Shown: positions 5,755 to 15,062, numbered from the stretch's first letter. The stretch is DNA of 15,156 nt from an uncultured Centipeda sp. (GCA_905372865.1 CAJPQT010000030.1:1-15156), one strand, 5' to 3'. The notes: generated from the letters alone by a model not told the origin. Program-made: numbers and translations.

Positions 5755-6615
5755 GTGAGACAAAAAATGGGCGTGCTTGGTCCTGTGGGAACGCACAGCG
5801 AGGCGGCAGCTCTCTATCTTGCGGCGTGGCAGCAGCTTGACCGTGAGATTGTCTGCTACGGCGATATCGGCGAGTGTCTGCACGCGGTAGAGACGGGCGC
5901 GGTGGAATCCGCATTCGTACCGGTGGAGAACTCGCTCGAAGGGGCGATCGCTGTGACGCTCGATGCGCTTGCGCGCTCGGATGTACTGCGTGTACGGCGC
6001 GAGGTGATCTGGCCCGTGCACAACTATCTGATGGGGCGGCGCACGCAGGGGGAGGTCCGTGTGGTCTACTCGCACGCACAGCCCATCGCGCAGTGCCGCG
6101 ATTTCCTCCTGCGGCATTGCCCGCAGGCGGAGATCATAAAGACAGCGAGTACGGCGCGTGCAGCAGAGATCGTCGGCGCATCTCCCGTGGATGCGGGAGC
6201 GGCGGCAATCTGTACGCGGCGTGCGGGCCGGCTGAATGGTCTGGTCGAAATCGCGGGCAAGATCGAGGATCGCGGCTCGAACTGCACGCGCTTCTTCGAG
6301 GTTGTGCGTGACGGGGCTGCGGCATCGGCTGCGGAGCCGCCCGATACGGTCCTCATGGTCTGCCAGATCGACGGCTCACGTGCGGGAGCACTCTATGATG
6401 TGCTCGGAGAATTTGCACATCGTGCGGTGAACCTCACGCGGATCGAGTCTCGTCCCGCACGGACGGAGCTCGGCGCGTATATGTTCTTTTTCGACCTCGA
6501 TGCACACAGCGCGGAGGATGCTCTGCGTGACTCCATCAATGCCGTCGCTGAAAAGAGCATCTGGCTGAAGGTACTTGGCGTTTTCCCTGTGCATACGGCG
6601 CACAACGAACAGTAA
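5755..6615 (+). CDS. pheA: Prephenate dehydratase
   Basis: The product is 286 residues from the GTG at 5755, chosen because AGGGGG at 5742-5747 is seven bases upstream. The ATG at 5749 is too close to that site, and an ATG at 5767 is the other option. The enzyme turns prephenate into phenylpyruvate in phenylalanine synthesis. The catalytic half shows GPVGTHSEAA near the start, FVPVENSLEGAI, and the SNCTRF motif with the essential Thr at about 178. The C-terminal ACT domain (about 197-278) carries GALYDVL and ESRP, the family's phenylalanine-binding motifs, so feedback inhibition is expected. There is no fused chorismate mutase domain, unlike E. coli PheA, so mutase activity must come from elsewhere. 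aroF follows after 13 bases. Confidence 0.95.
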   Translation: MRQKMGVLGPVGTHSEAAALYLAAWQQLDREIVCYGDIGECLHAVETGAVESAFVPVENSLEGAIAVTLDALARSDVLRVRREVIWPVHNYLMGRRTQGEVRVVYSHAQPIAQCRDFLLRHCPQAEIIKTASTARAAEIVGASPVDAGAAAICTRRAGRLNGLVEIAGKIEDRGSNCTRFFEVVRDGAAASAAEPPDTVLMVCQIDGSRAGALYDVLGEFAHRAVNLTRIESRPARTELGAYMFFFDLDAHSAEDALRDSINAVAEKSIWLKVLGVFPVHTAHNEQ

Positions 6616-6628
6616 AGGAGCAGATACA

Positions 6629-7663
6629 ATGGTTGTCATTATGAATTCGGATGCCACGCAGGCAGAGATCGAGGGCGTGATTCGCGCCATCAAGGAGAAG
6701 GGGCTCGAGGCAAAGGTCATGGAAGGTGCGCATCAGAAGATTGTCGGCGTCATCGGCGACAAGACGAAACTCGCCGCGACGCCGCTTGATGCCATGCACG
6801 GCGTGGAGACCACCATTTCTATCTCCAAGAGCTACAAGCTTGCAAGCCGCGAGTTTCATCCTGCGCCGACGGTGATCGACATTTGCGGTGTGAAGATCGG
6901 CGACGGTACGCCCGTCGTCATGGCAGGGCCCTGTGCCGTCGAGTCGCGCGAGCAACTCATGGAGACGGCGGAACTCGTGAAGGCGGGCGGCGCACAGTTC
7001 ATCCGCGGCGGTGCGTATAAGCCGCGCACTTCGCCGTATGCATTTCAGGGGCTCGAGGAAGAGGGACTGAAATATCTCGCAGAGGCGCGGGAAAAGACGG
7101 GGCTCGCTGTGGTTACCGAGGTGACCGTGGTTGAGGCAGTCGATCGCGTTGCTGCCTATGCGGATCTCCTTCAGATTGGTGCACGAAATATGCAGAACTT
7201 CGGTCTTTTGAAGGCGGTCGGGCGTGCGGGCAAGCCTGTCATGCTCAAGCGCGGCCTTGCCGCGACCATCGACGAGTGGCTGAATGCGGCTGAGTATATC
7301 ATGAACGAAGGAAATCCGAACGTGATCCTTTGCGAGCGCGGTATCCGTACCTATGAGACATATACGCGCAATACATTCGACATCAGCGCGATCGCAGCGG
7401 TCAAGCATCTCTCACACCTGCCGATCATTGCCGACCCGAGCCACGGCACGGGCAAGTGGCGCATGATTAAACCCATGTCCCTCGCCGCCATCGCTGCGGG
7501 CGCGGACGGCCTCATCATCGAGGTGCATCCGAACCCGGCACGAGCCCTCTCCGACGGCCCGCAGTCACTCACGCCTGAGAACTACCATGACCTCATGGCA
7601 AGCGTGCAGAAGCTCAGCCGCTTCATGGCGGAGGAGAAGATCGAGCCGATGGTGATGGGATAA
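6629..7663 (+). CDS. aroF: 3-deoxy-7-phosphoheptulonate synthase (DAHP synthase), AroF/type I-beta
   Basis: The product is 344 residues from the ATG at 6629, eight bases after aaggag. An open frame upstream of this start is read-through of the pheA end. The enzyme joins phosphoenolpyruvate and erythrose 4-phosphate in the first step of the shikimate pathway. Residues 1-70 form the ferredoxin-like regulatory domain known from the Thermotoga-type enzyme. The barrel follows, with AGPCAVES (metal-binding Cys102), the KPRTSPYAFQG substrate motif at 131-141, LKRG, and DPSHGTGK. The N-terminal domain in this class binds Tyr or Phe as feedback inhibitor, which would link it to pheA upstream. The two genes share one promoter and end at the hairpin 7670-7717, giving a unit that controls entry to the pathway and the Phe branch together. 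Confidence 0.95.
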   Translation: MVVIMNSDATQAEIEGVIRAIKEKGLEAKVMEGAHQKIVGVIGDKTKLAATPLDAMHGVETTISISKSYKLASREFHPAPTVIDICGVKIGDGTPVVMAGPCAVESREQLMETAELVKAGGAQFIRGGAYKPRTSPYAFQGLEEEGLKYLAEAREKTGLAVVTEVTVVEAVDRVAAYADLLQIGARNMQNFGLLKAVGRAGKPVMLKRGLAATIDEWLNAAEYIMNEGNPNVILCERGIRTYETYTRNTFDISAIAAVKHLSHLPIIADPSHGTGKWRMIKPMSLAAIAAGADGLIIEVHPNPARALSDGPQSLTPENYHDLMASVQKLSRFMAEEKIEPMVMG

Positions 7664-7669
7664 TAAATT

Positions 7670-7717
7670 GACATAAACAACGGGACGATTCATACGAATC
7701 GTCCCGTTGTTTATGTC
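7670..7717. terminator. Bidirectional hairpin between aroF and ridA
   Basis: A 22-bp perfect stem (7670-7691 with 7696-7717) encloses a four-base loop (atac). It starts seven bases after the aroF stop and ends 17 bases before the ridA stop, so it lies between convergent genes. No U-run follows on either strand, but A/T pairs at the stem base and its length make it a likely two-way terminator. Confidence 0.75.
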
Positions 7718-7734
7718 CTGTGGGAGATATCGGC

Positions 7735-8106
7735 TCACACCTCCGCGATCACTTCGATCTCGCAGAGGGCTCCTGCGGGCAGAGCCTTTGCGGCAACACA
7801 GGAGCGGGCAGGCTTGCCTGTGAAGTGACGTGCATAGACTTCGTTGAACGCGGCAAAGTCGCCCATGTCCGCGAGGAAGCAGGTGGTCTTGACGACGCGT
7901 GTGAGGTCGGTGCCGGCGGCCGCGAGGACGGCTCTGAGATTCGCACAGACCTGCGCTGCCTGTCCCTCAACGGTGTCCGACGTGATCTTCCCTGCGGCGG
8001 GGTCGATGCCGATCTGTCCCGAGGTGTAGATGAGATTGCCGACGCGCATCGCCTGGCTGTAAGGACCGAGGGCGGCGGGGGCATGATCGCTGTGAATCGT
8101 TTCCAT
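7735..8106 (-). CDS. ridA: RidA family 2-iminobutanoate/2-iminopropanoate deaminase
   Basis: The product is 123 residues from the ATG at 8106, with ggag upstream. The frame stays open for 58 codons above this start, but family alignment and the ribosome site favour 8106. RidA hydrolyses reactive enamines/imines made by PLP enzymes such as threonine dehydratase, and so protects other PLP enzymes. The sequence shows ALGPYSQA, IYTSGQIGIDP, and PARSCVAAKALPAGALCEIEVIA with the key Arg101 and an acidic residue at 116-118, so it should be active. It stands alone, facing aroF, with an unusually long structured intergenic region upstream. Confidence 0.93.
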   Translation of the reverse strand: METIHSDHAPAALGPYSQAMRVGNLIYTSGQIGIDPAAGKITSDTVEGQAAQVCANLRAVLAAAGTDLTRVVKTTCFLADMGDFAAFNEVYARHFTGKPARSCVAAKALPAGALCEIEVIAEV

Positions 8107-8200
8107 TGTAAAATCTCCTATCTCGTCGGCTGTTTTTGTGTGTATGCCCCGCGCAAACACCTCGTTACGCAAGTATCGTGTGTTTATCTGCCTAAATATC

Positions 8201-8245
8201 TGCGGACTTCTTAAACGCGCTTCGCTTGAACGAAAGAAATCCGCA
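8201..8245. other. Structured region upstream of ridA
   Basis: tgcggacttctt (8201-8212) pairs with aagaaatccgca (8234-8245) apart from one position that can form G-T. A smaller ttcg/cgaa pair (8221-8224 and 8231-8234) lies at its top. It lies 95 bases upstream of the ridA start, in a 290-base gap (8107-8395) that otherwise holds only the pyk terminator. It could be a leader structure or a decayed repeat. No known riboswitch is recognised. Confidence 0.45.
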
Positions 8246-8338
8246 GGGGGCAGAACGCACCCTTTACTCACTTGCTTCACTAAGGTTTGCTTTGGGGCAT
8301 ATCACTGCCATTCCATACACAATCCTATTTTCATTCGT

Positions 8339-8376
8339 AAAAAAGGAAGCCGTTTCGCAAATAAGCGGCTTCCTTT
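8339..8376 (-). terminator. Rho-independent terminator of pyk
   Basis: On minus, AAAGGAAGCCG pairs perfectly with CGGCTTCCTTT (plus 8366-8376 and 8342-8352) and runs into a further T-tract. It lies 20 bases past the pyk stop and separates pyk from ridA. Confidence 0.9.
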
Positions 8377-8395
8377 CGTCATTTGCCAAATGTGC

Positions 8396-9811
8396 TTACT
8401 GGATCGTCGTGACGCGGACGGCGACGGAGCCGCCCTCGTTGTAGGTCATGCCTGCGACCATGACGATCTTGTCGCCCTGTTTTACGTAGCCGTGCGAGAG
8501 CGCACCGCGCGTGCAGGACTCGATCATATCCTCGACGCTCGTCCACTTGCGGCCCTGCATGGTGTAGACACCCCATCGCAGGTTGATGTGACGTGCAATC
8601 ATCGGGCTCGGAGCATAGGCGACGATCATCGCCTTCGGACGGTACTTCGACACAACGCGCGTCGTGTAGCCGGACTGGGTCGGCGTGAGGATCGCTGCGG
8701 CACTCGTCTCATAGGCGAGCTGAACGGTTGCATGCGAGACGGCATCGGTCACGGAGGAGCGCTCGCGAATGCTGCGCGAGCGGATGATGGTGTCGTACTC
8801 GAGCGACTGCTCCATGCGCAGGGCGATCGTGCTCATCGTCTTGACCGCTTCGACGGGGTAGTCGCCGCTTGCCGTTTCGCCGGAGAGCATGATCGCATCC
8901 GCACCGTCGAAGATCGCGTTGCCGACATCCGAAACCTCTGCACGCGTCGGGCGCGGGTTCGTCGTCATGGATTCGAGCATCTGCGTCGCGACGATGACGG
9001 GCTTGCCGACCGCGTTGCACTTGCGGATGATCTCCTTCTGGATGACGGGCACGTCCTCGGCAGGCACCTCGACTCCGAGATCGCCGCGTGCGACCATGAT
9101 GCCGTCGGAGACTGCGAGGATTTCGTCAAAGTTGTTGACACCTGCGAGGTTTTCGATCTTCGGGATGATCTCCATGTGACCGCCGTGCTTTGCGATCAGA
9201 TGGCGGATCTCCTCCACGTCCGACGGGCGCTGGATGAAGGATGCTGCAACGAAGTCCATGTCGTTCTGGATGCCGAAGATGATGTCGCGCTCATCCTGCT
9301 CGGAGATTGCAGGCAGCCCCAGCTCGACACCGGGGGCCGCCACGCGCTTGCGCGTCGACATGGGGCCTGAGTTCTGGATCGTCGTCACGATGTCCTTGCC
9401 GCGGATCTCGTCAACCACGAGGCCGACGAGACCGTCCGAGAGGAGCAGCGTATCGCCCGGCTTTACCTCGTTGTAGAGGTTCTTGTGGTTGATGCTGACA
9501 TGCGTCTCATCGCCCGGCGTGTCTTCATGCGTAAGTGTGAACTGCTTGCCCTTTTCGAGCTGCACCTTGCCGTCCTTGAATTCGCCGAGGCGCATCTCGG
9601 GGCCCTTCGTATCGAGGATGAGCGAGATGACCTTACCCGAGCGTTCCGCCGCCGCACGCACCTTGTTGATGCGCACGAGATGCTCCTCGTGTGAGCCGTG
9701 TGAGAAATTGAAGCGGGCGCAGTTCATCCCGTTTTCGATGAGTGCGTCGACAATTCCCTCGGGATCCGTCGCCGGCCCCTGCGTGCATATAATCTTCGTC
9801 TTTTTCAACAT
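8396..9811 (-). CDS. pyk: Pyruvate kinase
   Basis: The product is 471 residues, the normal length for a bacterial pyruvate kinase without the extra C-terminal PEP-utiliser-like domain found in bacilli. It makes pyruvate and ATP from PEP and ADP, the last step of glycolysis. Visible motifs are NCARFNFSHGS (29-40), DTKGPEMR (67-74), IPKIEN with catalytic Lys218 and metal-binding Glu220, MVARGDLGVEVP (239-250), and VATQMLESM with NPRPTRAEVSDVGNAI (274-300). The C-terminal domain has TQSGYTTRVVSKYRP, the usual effector-site region. The ATG at 9811 is preceded by a GGCGGGG site. The gene has its own promoter (9856-9884) and terminator, so it is monocistronic, and is divergent from the symporter gene. 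Confidence 0.97.
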   Translation of the reverse strand: MLKKTKIICTQGPATDPEGIVDALIENGMNCARFNFSHGSHEEHLVRINKVRAAAERSGKVISLILDTKGPEMRLGEFKDGKVQLEKGKQFTLTHEDTPGDETHVSINHKNLYNEVKPGDTLLLSDGLVGLVVDEIRGKDIVTTIQNSGPMSTRKRVAAPGVELGLPAISEQDERDIIFGIQNDMDFVAASFIQRPSDVEEIRHLIAKHGGHMEIIPKIENLAGVNNFDEILAVSDGIMVARGDLGVEVPAEDVPVIQKEIIRKCNAVGKPVIVATQMLESMTTNPRPTRAEVSDVGNAIFDGADAIMLSGETASGDYPVEAVKTMSTIALRMEQSLEYDTIIRSRSIRERSSVTDAVSHATVQLAYETSAAAILTPTQSGYTTRVVSKYRPKAMIVAYAPSPMIARHINLRWGVYTMQGRKWTSVEDMIESCTRGALSHGYVKQGDKIVMVAGMTYNEGGSVAVRVTTIQ

Positions 9812-9855
9812 ATAATATCCCCGCCTTTAATCCCTGAAACATAGTAACTGTTAAT

Positions 9856-9884
9856 ATTCTACACTCTTTTGCGTGAGAAGTAAA
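9856..9884 (-). promoter_or_regulatory. Promoter of pyk
   Basis: On minus, TTTACT (plus 9879-9884), a 17-base spacer and TAGAAT (plus 9856-9861) lie 45 bases upstream of the start. Four of six and five of six bases match the sigma-A consensus. Confidence 0.6.
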
Positions 9885-9944
9885 GAATTGGCTGCAGAAT
9901 TCTCCGCGAAACTCCGCTGATGGGAAAGAATACAGGAATGCAAT

Positions 9945-9974
9945 TTGACAAAGCGCATTCCTCTCCATTATTAT
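9945..9974 (+). promoter_or_regulatory. Promoter of the AGCS symporter gene
   Basis: A perfect TTGACA (9945-9950), an 18-base spacer and TATTAT (9969-9974) are followed by a ribosome site (aggaagg, 9990-9996) and the ATG at 10005. The leader is short, so regulation by an RNA element is unlikely. Confidence 0.72.
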
Positions 9975-10004
9975 GGGGTCTATTCTTTTAGGAAGGGTGT
10001 TTTT

Positions 10005-11438
10005 ATGGATTTTCTCAATTCTGTGGTCGGCACGATCAATGATTTCCTGTGGACTTATATCATCATCGTCGTGCTTGTCGGCTGCGGGCTCTGGTTTACT
10101 TTCTCGACCGGTCTTGTTCAGCTGCGGGCACTGCCGGAGATGGTGCGTCTGCTCGCGGGAGATCTCGGGCGCCGTCCGAGCGGGCGCAAGGCGATTTCGT
10201 CGTTTCAGGCATTCTGCGTCAGCACTGCTTCGCGCGTCGGTGTCGGCAACATTGCGGGGGTTGCGATTGCGATTGTCACGGGCGGGCCCGGTGCCGTGTT
10301 CTGGATGTGGGTCATTGCATTCATCGGAACGGCAACTGGATTCGTCGAGAGCACGCTCGCCCAGATCTACAAGATCCCGCGTGGACACGGACTCTTTCAC
10401 GGCGGGCCGGCATACTATATCCAGAATGCGCTCGGGCAGCCGACGGTGGCAAAGCTCTTTGCTGTGCTCATCTCGGTGACCTTTGGTCTGATTTATGTTT
10501 CGGTGCAGGCGAACACAATTGCACTCTCGATGGAGAAGGCGTTCGGCATCGAGACGTGGGTGATGGGGGTGGTACTCGCCGTGCTCGCCGGTGCGGTCAT
10601 CTTCGGCGGCATTCATCGTGTCGCAAGTTTATCTGCGTTCCTTGTGCCCATCATGGCGGGCATCTATCTCCTGATCGCCCTTATCATCATCATCCTGCAC
10701 ATGGATGCGGTGCCCGCGATGTTTGCCCTGATTCTGCACGATGCGTTCAGCCCACAGGCGGCGGTCGGCGGCGGTATCGGCACGGCCGTTCTCACCGGCA
10801 TCCGCCGCGGACTCTTCTCGAATGAGGCGGGCGAGGGCTCGATCCCGAATGCGGCGGCGACGGCGAACGTCACGCACCCCGTCAAGCAGGGACTGGTGCA
10901 GGCGTTCGGTGTCTACGTCGATACGTGGATCGTCTGCTCGGCGACAGCGTTCATCGTGCTCCTCACGGGACAGTATACGATCGGCGGCGATACGACGGGC
11001 ATCGCCCTTGCGCAGGATTCGCTCGCAAGCGTCTTCGGCCCGTGGGCATCCAGTCTCCTCGCCGTGCTCATCTTTCTCTTTGCCTTCAGTTCCGTCGTCG
11101 GAAACTATTACTATGGAGAGATCAACATCCACTTCATAACAAAGAATACGCAGCGTGCACTCTCTGTCTATCGTCTCGCTGTTGTCGCAATGGTGTTCTT
11201 TGGATGTGTGGCGGCTTTTGGCCTTGTGTGGAACCTCGCCGACCTCTTCATGGCGATGATCTGTCTCACGAACCTCTACGCGATCGCTCGCCTCGCACCG
11301 CTTGCGCGCATTGCACTTACAGACTATTTTGCACAGAAAGCGGCGGGCAAGAATCCCATCTTCGATCCTTCCATCATCCCCGATCAGAAGGGGATTACGG
11401 CATGGGGCGAGGACCAGTTCAAGCCGCAAAAACATTGA
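10005..11438 (+). CDS. Sodium:amino-acid symporter, AGCS family
   Basis: The product is 477 residues from the ATG at 10005. An upstream open stretch covers the promoter and is not coding. The protein is hydrophobic with about ten or eleven membrane helices. Family signatures are STASRVGVGNIAGVA (73-87) and GGPGAVFWMWVIAFIGTATGFVEST (93-117), the AGCS consensus region that lines the sodium and substrate path, and a later GEGSIPNAAA segment. Family members carry alanine, glycine or glutamine into the cell with sodium. The exact substrate cannot be fixed here. It is the only gene between its promoter (9945-9974) and terminator (11449-11501). Confidence 0.93.
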   Translation: MDFLNSVVGTINDFLWTYIIIVVLVGCGLWFTFSTGLVQLRALPEMVRLLAGDLGRRPSGRKAISSFQAFCVSTASRVGVGNIAGVAIAIVTGGPGAVFWMWVIAFIGTATGFVESTLAQIYKIPRGHGLFHGGPAYYIQNALGQPTVAKLFAVLISVTFGLIYVSVQANTIALSMEKAFGIETWVMGVVLAVLAGAVIFGGIHRVASLSAFLVPIMAGIYLLIALIIIILHMDAVPAMFALILHDAFSPQAAVGGGIGTAVLTGIRRGLFSNEAGEGSIPNAAATANVTHPVKQGLVQAFGVYVDTWIVCSATAFIVLLTGQYTIGGDTTGIALAQDSLASVFGPWASSLLAVLIFLFAFSSVVGNYYYGEINIHFITKNTQRALSVYRLAVVAMVFFGCVAAFGLVWNLADLFMAMICLTNLYAIARLAPLARIALTDYFAQKAAGKNPIFDPSIIPDQKGITAWGEDQFKPQKH

Positions 11439-11448
11439 TGTCAGGACG

Positions 11449-11501
11449 AAAAAGAGAGAGTGGATGTCTCCCTGCGCGGGGGGAGCCATTCTCTCTTTTT
11501 T
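11449..11501 (+). terminator. Rho-independent terminator of the symporter gene
   Basis: aaaaagagagagtgg (11449-11463) pairs with ccattctctctttttt (11486-11501), with one G-U pair. A second small stem ctcc/ggag sits inside, and the 3' arm runs into the T-tract. It lies ten bases past the stop codon. Confidence 0.85.
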
Positions 11502-11503
11502 CC

Positions 11504-11533
11504 TTGACAAGGGGGTGTAAGTCATGCTAGACT
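11504..11533 (+). promoter_or_regulatory. Promoter of tRNA-Ser and probably ffs
   Basis: TTGACA (11504-11509), an 18-base spacer and TAGACT (11528-11533) preceded by TGC (extended -10). It starts three bases after the symporter terminator. No other clear promoter lies between the tRNA and the SRP RNA, so both may come from this one. Confidence 0.7.
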
Positions 11534-11574
11534 GTGAGGCGTTGCAGAAGTGAATAGCTTTTGAGAGAGCACGT

Positions 11575-11665
11575 GGAGAGTTGTCCGAGTGGTTGAAGGA
11601 GCACGCCTGGAAAGCGTGTGTGCGGTGATACCGTACCGAGAGTTCGAATCTCTCACTCTCCGCCA
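11575..11665 (+). tRNA. tRNA-Ser (anticodon GGA)
   Basis: The cloverleaf is complete. The acceptor stem is ggagagt (11575-11581) with actctcc (11655-11661), discriminator G, and an encoded CCA (11663-11665). The anticodon stem cacgc/gcgtg encloses ctGGAaa, with the anticodon at 11609-11611, which reads UCC and UCU. The long variable arm is typical of serine tRNA, and agttcgaatct forms the T loop and stem. In Bacillus subtilis a serine tRNA also sits upstream of the SRP RNA and dnaX. Confidence 0.96.
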
Positions 11666-11690
11666 TTTTTATTGATTTTTCTCAGGGCGG

Positions 11691-11800
11691 GCTGCAGTGC
11701 CTTGGTCTCGCGCAATGGGGCCCTGTGAACCCCGTCAGGTCCGGAAGGAAGCAGCGGTAAGCGGATCGTTCCATGTGCCGCGAGGACGCCTGGGAACTGT
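11691..11800 (+). ncRNA. ffs: Signal recognition particle RNA, small bacterial (4.5S-like) type
   Basis: The conserved domain IV core gtcaggtccggaaggaagca and the following gcggtaagcgg are present, with the GGAA tetraloop that binds Ffh. Flanking arms fold into one long helix (for example ggtctcgcg with cgcgagga, and caatgg with ccatgtg). The ends are estimated to within about ten bases from pairing. There is no Alu domain, unlike the long SRP RNA of Bacillus. It guides membrane and exported proteins to the translocon. It lies between tRNA-Ser and dnaX. Confidence 0.92.
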
Positions 11801-11834
11801 GGCCTGCCGTGGGAGAAATCGCGTGAAATTCAGT

Positions 11835-11858
11835 GCAGCCCTGTAGGGCTGCTTTTTT
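11835..11858 (+). terminator. Terminator/attenuator between ffs and dnaX
   Basis: gcagccc (11835-11841) pairs with gggctgc (11846-11852) around tgta and is followed by six T (11853-11858). It lies 16 bases before the dnaX start, so it would end the SRP RNA precursor and let only a fraction read through into dnaX, for which I see no other clear promoter. Confidence 0.8.
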
Positions 11859-11874
11859 CGTTGGGAGGGTTCTC

Positions 11875-13743
<1,869 letters not shown>

Positions 13744-13801
13744 CGTTGAGGGCGGTTTTTGTTAGGCTAAACACATCTACTATATAAAAGGAGAGTTACT
13801 T

Positions 13802-14128
13802 ATGTTCAACGGCGGCGGCAATATGGCCGGTATGATGAAAAAAGTCCAGAAGATGCAGAACGAGATGAAGAAGATGCAGGACGAGCTCAAGCGCAAGACG
13901 GTCGAGGTCTCCGCGGGCGGCGGTGCGGTAAAGATCGTCATGGACGGCGAGAAGCAGGTGCAGAGCCTTGTCATCGCGCCCGCCGCAGTCGATCCTGAGG
14001 ACATCGAGATGCTGCAGGATCTCATCTCGGCGGCCTTTAACGAGGCGACAAAGAAGGTCGATGAGATGATGGCGCAGGAGATGGGCAAACTCACAAGCGG
14101 GCTCGGACTCCCGCCGGGGCTGCTCTGA
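13802..14128 (+). CDS. ybaB: YbaB/EbfC family nucleoid-associated protein
   Basis: The product is 108 residues, the usual length. The ATG at 13802 follows aaaaggagag. It begins with a Gly/Met-rich stretch and then a Lys/Glu/Met-rich helix (MKKVQKMQNEMKKMQDEL, coiled-coil like). The family core follows: VEVSAGGGAVKIVMDGEKQVQSLVI and DPEDIEMLQDLISAAFNEA. Members form dimers that bind DNA, and the gene is nearly always between dnaX and recR, as here. The recR start is one base after this stop, so the two are coupled. The role in nucleoid structure or RecR-linked repair is family knowledge. Confidence 0.94.
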   Translation: MFNGGGNMAGMMKKVQKMQNEMKKMQDELKRKTVEVSAGGGAVKIVMDGEKQVQSLVIAPAAVDPEDIEMLQDLISAAFNEATKKVDEMMAQEMGKLTSGLGLPPGLL

Positions 14129-14129
14129 G

Positions 14130-14726
14130 ATGCAGCAGATCGCACCGCTCACACAGCTCGTGGAGCAGTTCCGTGCGCTGCCCGGCATCGGGGCAAAGAC
14201 GGCGGCGCGTCTTGCGTATCACGTTCTGGATATGGATATGGAGCGGGCGCGTCGGCTTGCTTCTGCCATCATCGAGGCGAAGGAGAAGATCGGGTTCTGC
14301 TCCACCTGCTTCAACCTCACGGACAGCGATCCGTGCGCGATATGCATGGCGGAGAAACGTGACCATACGACGATCTGCGTCGTCGAGCAGCCGCCCGATG
14401 TCGCGGCGATGGAGCGTATGAATGATTTTAACGGCGTTTATCACGTCCTGCATGGTGCACTCTCACCGATCGAGGGCGTGGGACCGAACGACATCCGCAT
14501 CCGTGAGCTTGTCACACGCGTCGGCACGTCCAACGTACAGGAGGTTATTGTCGCAACCAATCCGAACGTCGAGGGCGAGGCGACGGCGATGTATATCGCA
14601 AAACTGCTGAAACCGATGGGGGTGCGCGTCACGCGCATCGCACATGGACTGCCTGTCGGCGGCGATCTTGAGTATGCGGATGAGGTGACCCTTTCGCGCG
14701 CTATGGAAAACAGGAGGGAAATCTAG
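14130..14726 (+). CDS. recR: Recombination mediator RecR
   Basis: The product is 198 residues, the standard length. The domains are in order: helix-hairpin-helix (FRALPGIGAKTAARLAYHVL, about 14-33), a C4 zinc finger (Cys57, 60, 69, 72), and a Toprim domain from about 80 (TICVVEQPPDVAAMER, then HGALSPIEGVGP). RecR works with RecF and RecO to load RecA on gapped DNA. The ribosome site is weak, consistent with coupling to ybaB, whose stop is one base upstream. Confidence 0.96.
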   Translation: MQQIAPLTQLVEQFRALPGIGAKTAARLAYHVLDMDMERARRLASAIIEAKEKIGFCSTCFNLTDSDPCAICMAEKRDHTTICVVEQPPDVAAMERMNDFNGVYHVLHGALSPIEGVGPNDIRIRELVTRVGTSNVQEVIVATNPNVEGEATAMYIAKLLKPMGVRVTRIAHGLPVGGDLEYADEVTLSRAMENRREI

Positions 14727-14727
14727 T

Positions 14728-14967
14728 TTGGACATTATTGCGGGCATTGCCGTTGGCATCGTTGTATTTGCGATTCTCGGGAAACTCATTGCACTGCCGT
14801 TTCGCATCCTGTGGAAACTCATCACGAACAGCATCGTCGGTGCCATCATCCTGTGGGTTATCAACCTCTTTGGCGTCGGAATCGAGATTACCTTTCTCAA
14901 GGCACTCATCGTCGGTATTCTTGGCATCCCCGGCGTTATTCTTGTGCTGCTCGCGCATATGATGTGA
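14728..14967 (+). CDS. bofA: BofA-family small membrane protein
   Basis: The product is 79 residues from a TTG start at 14728, with AGGAGG at 14713-14718 inside the end of recR. There are two or three hydrophobic segments and the family's GKLIALPFRILWKLITNSIVGAIILWVINLFG core. In Bacillus subtilis BofA holds back the SpoIVFB protease that processes pro-sigma-K during sporulation, and bofA follows recR there too. Non-sporulating Negativicutes may keep the gene for another job. The identification rests on the motif and the conserved gene order. The function here is uncertain. Confidence 0.82.
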   Translation: MDIIAGIAVGIVVFAILGKLIALPFRILWKLITNSIVGAIILWVINLFGVGIEITFLKALIVGILGIPGVILVLLAHMM

Positions 14968-14977
14968 GCACTCACAC

Positions 14978-15037
14978 AAAAAGTTGAGAAAAAGTTGAAA
15001 AAGGGGGTTGACGAAGGTCAATCACCTGTGTTATATT
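14978..15037 (+). promoter_or_regulatory. Strong promoter with A-tract UP-like region, probably for an rRNA operon
   Basis: Three A5 tracts at about 10-11-base spacing (14978-14982, 14989-14993, 14998-15002), two of them within an exact aaaaagttga direct repeat, lie just upstream of TTGACG (15008-15013). An 18-base spacer leads to TATATT (15032-15037). The -35 is inside a small inverted repeat, ttgac/gtcaa (15008-15012 and 15017-15021). No coding start follows in the window. In Bacillus subtilis the same gene order is followed by an rRNA operon. Confidence 0.7.
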
Positions 15038-15062
15038 ATGACAGTCGCGCTGATGCGGGATG

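Noticed and set aside
8107..8280. 58-codon N-terminal extension of RidA
   Set aside because: The family starts at METIHSDHAP, which has its own ribosome site, and the extension runs through hairpin sequence with no domain.
8138..9370. Plus-strand ORF of 410 codons opposite pyk
   Set aside because: It is His/Arg/Asp-rich antisense of a fully recognisable pyruvate kinase gene.
11833..11874. Upstream ATG for dnaX
   Set aside because: It lies in the SRP RNA terminator and has no ribosome site, while the ATG at 11875 has one and matches the family start MSYVALYRRWRP.
13759..13788. Promoter before ybaB (TTGTTA and TATATA)
   Set aside because: Transcription would begin inside or after the ribosome site, so the message would lack it. 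Read-through from dnaX is more likely.
14971..15000. Tandem repeat aaaaagttga as an iteron or origin element
   Set aside because: Only two full copies, directly upstream of a promoter; an UP-like element explains them better, and no DnaA-box cluster is seen.
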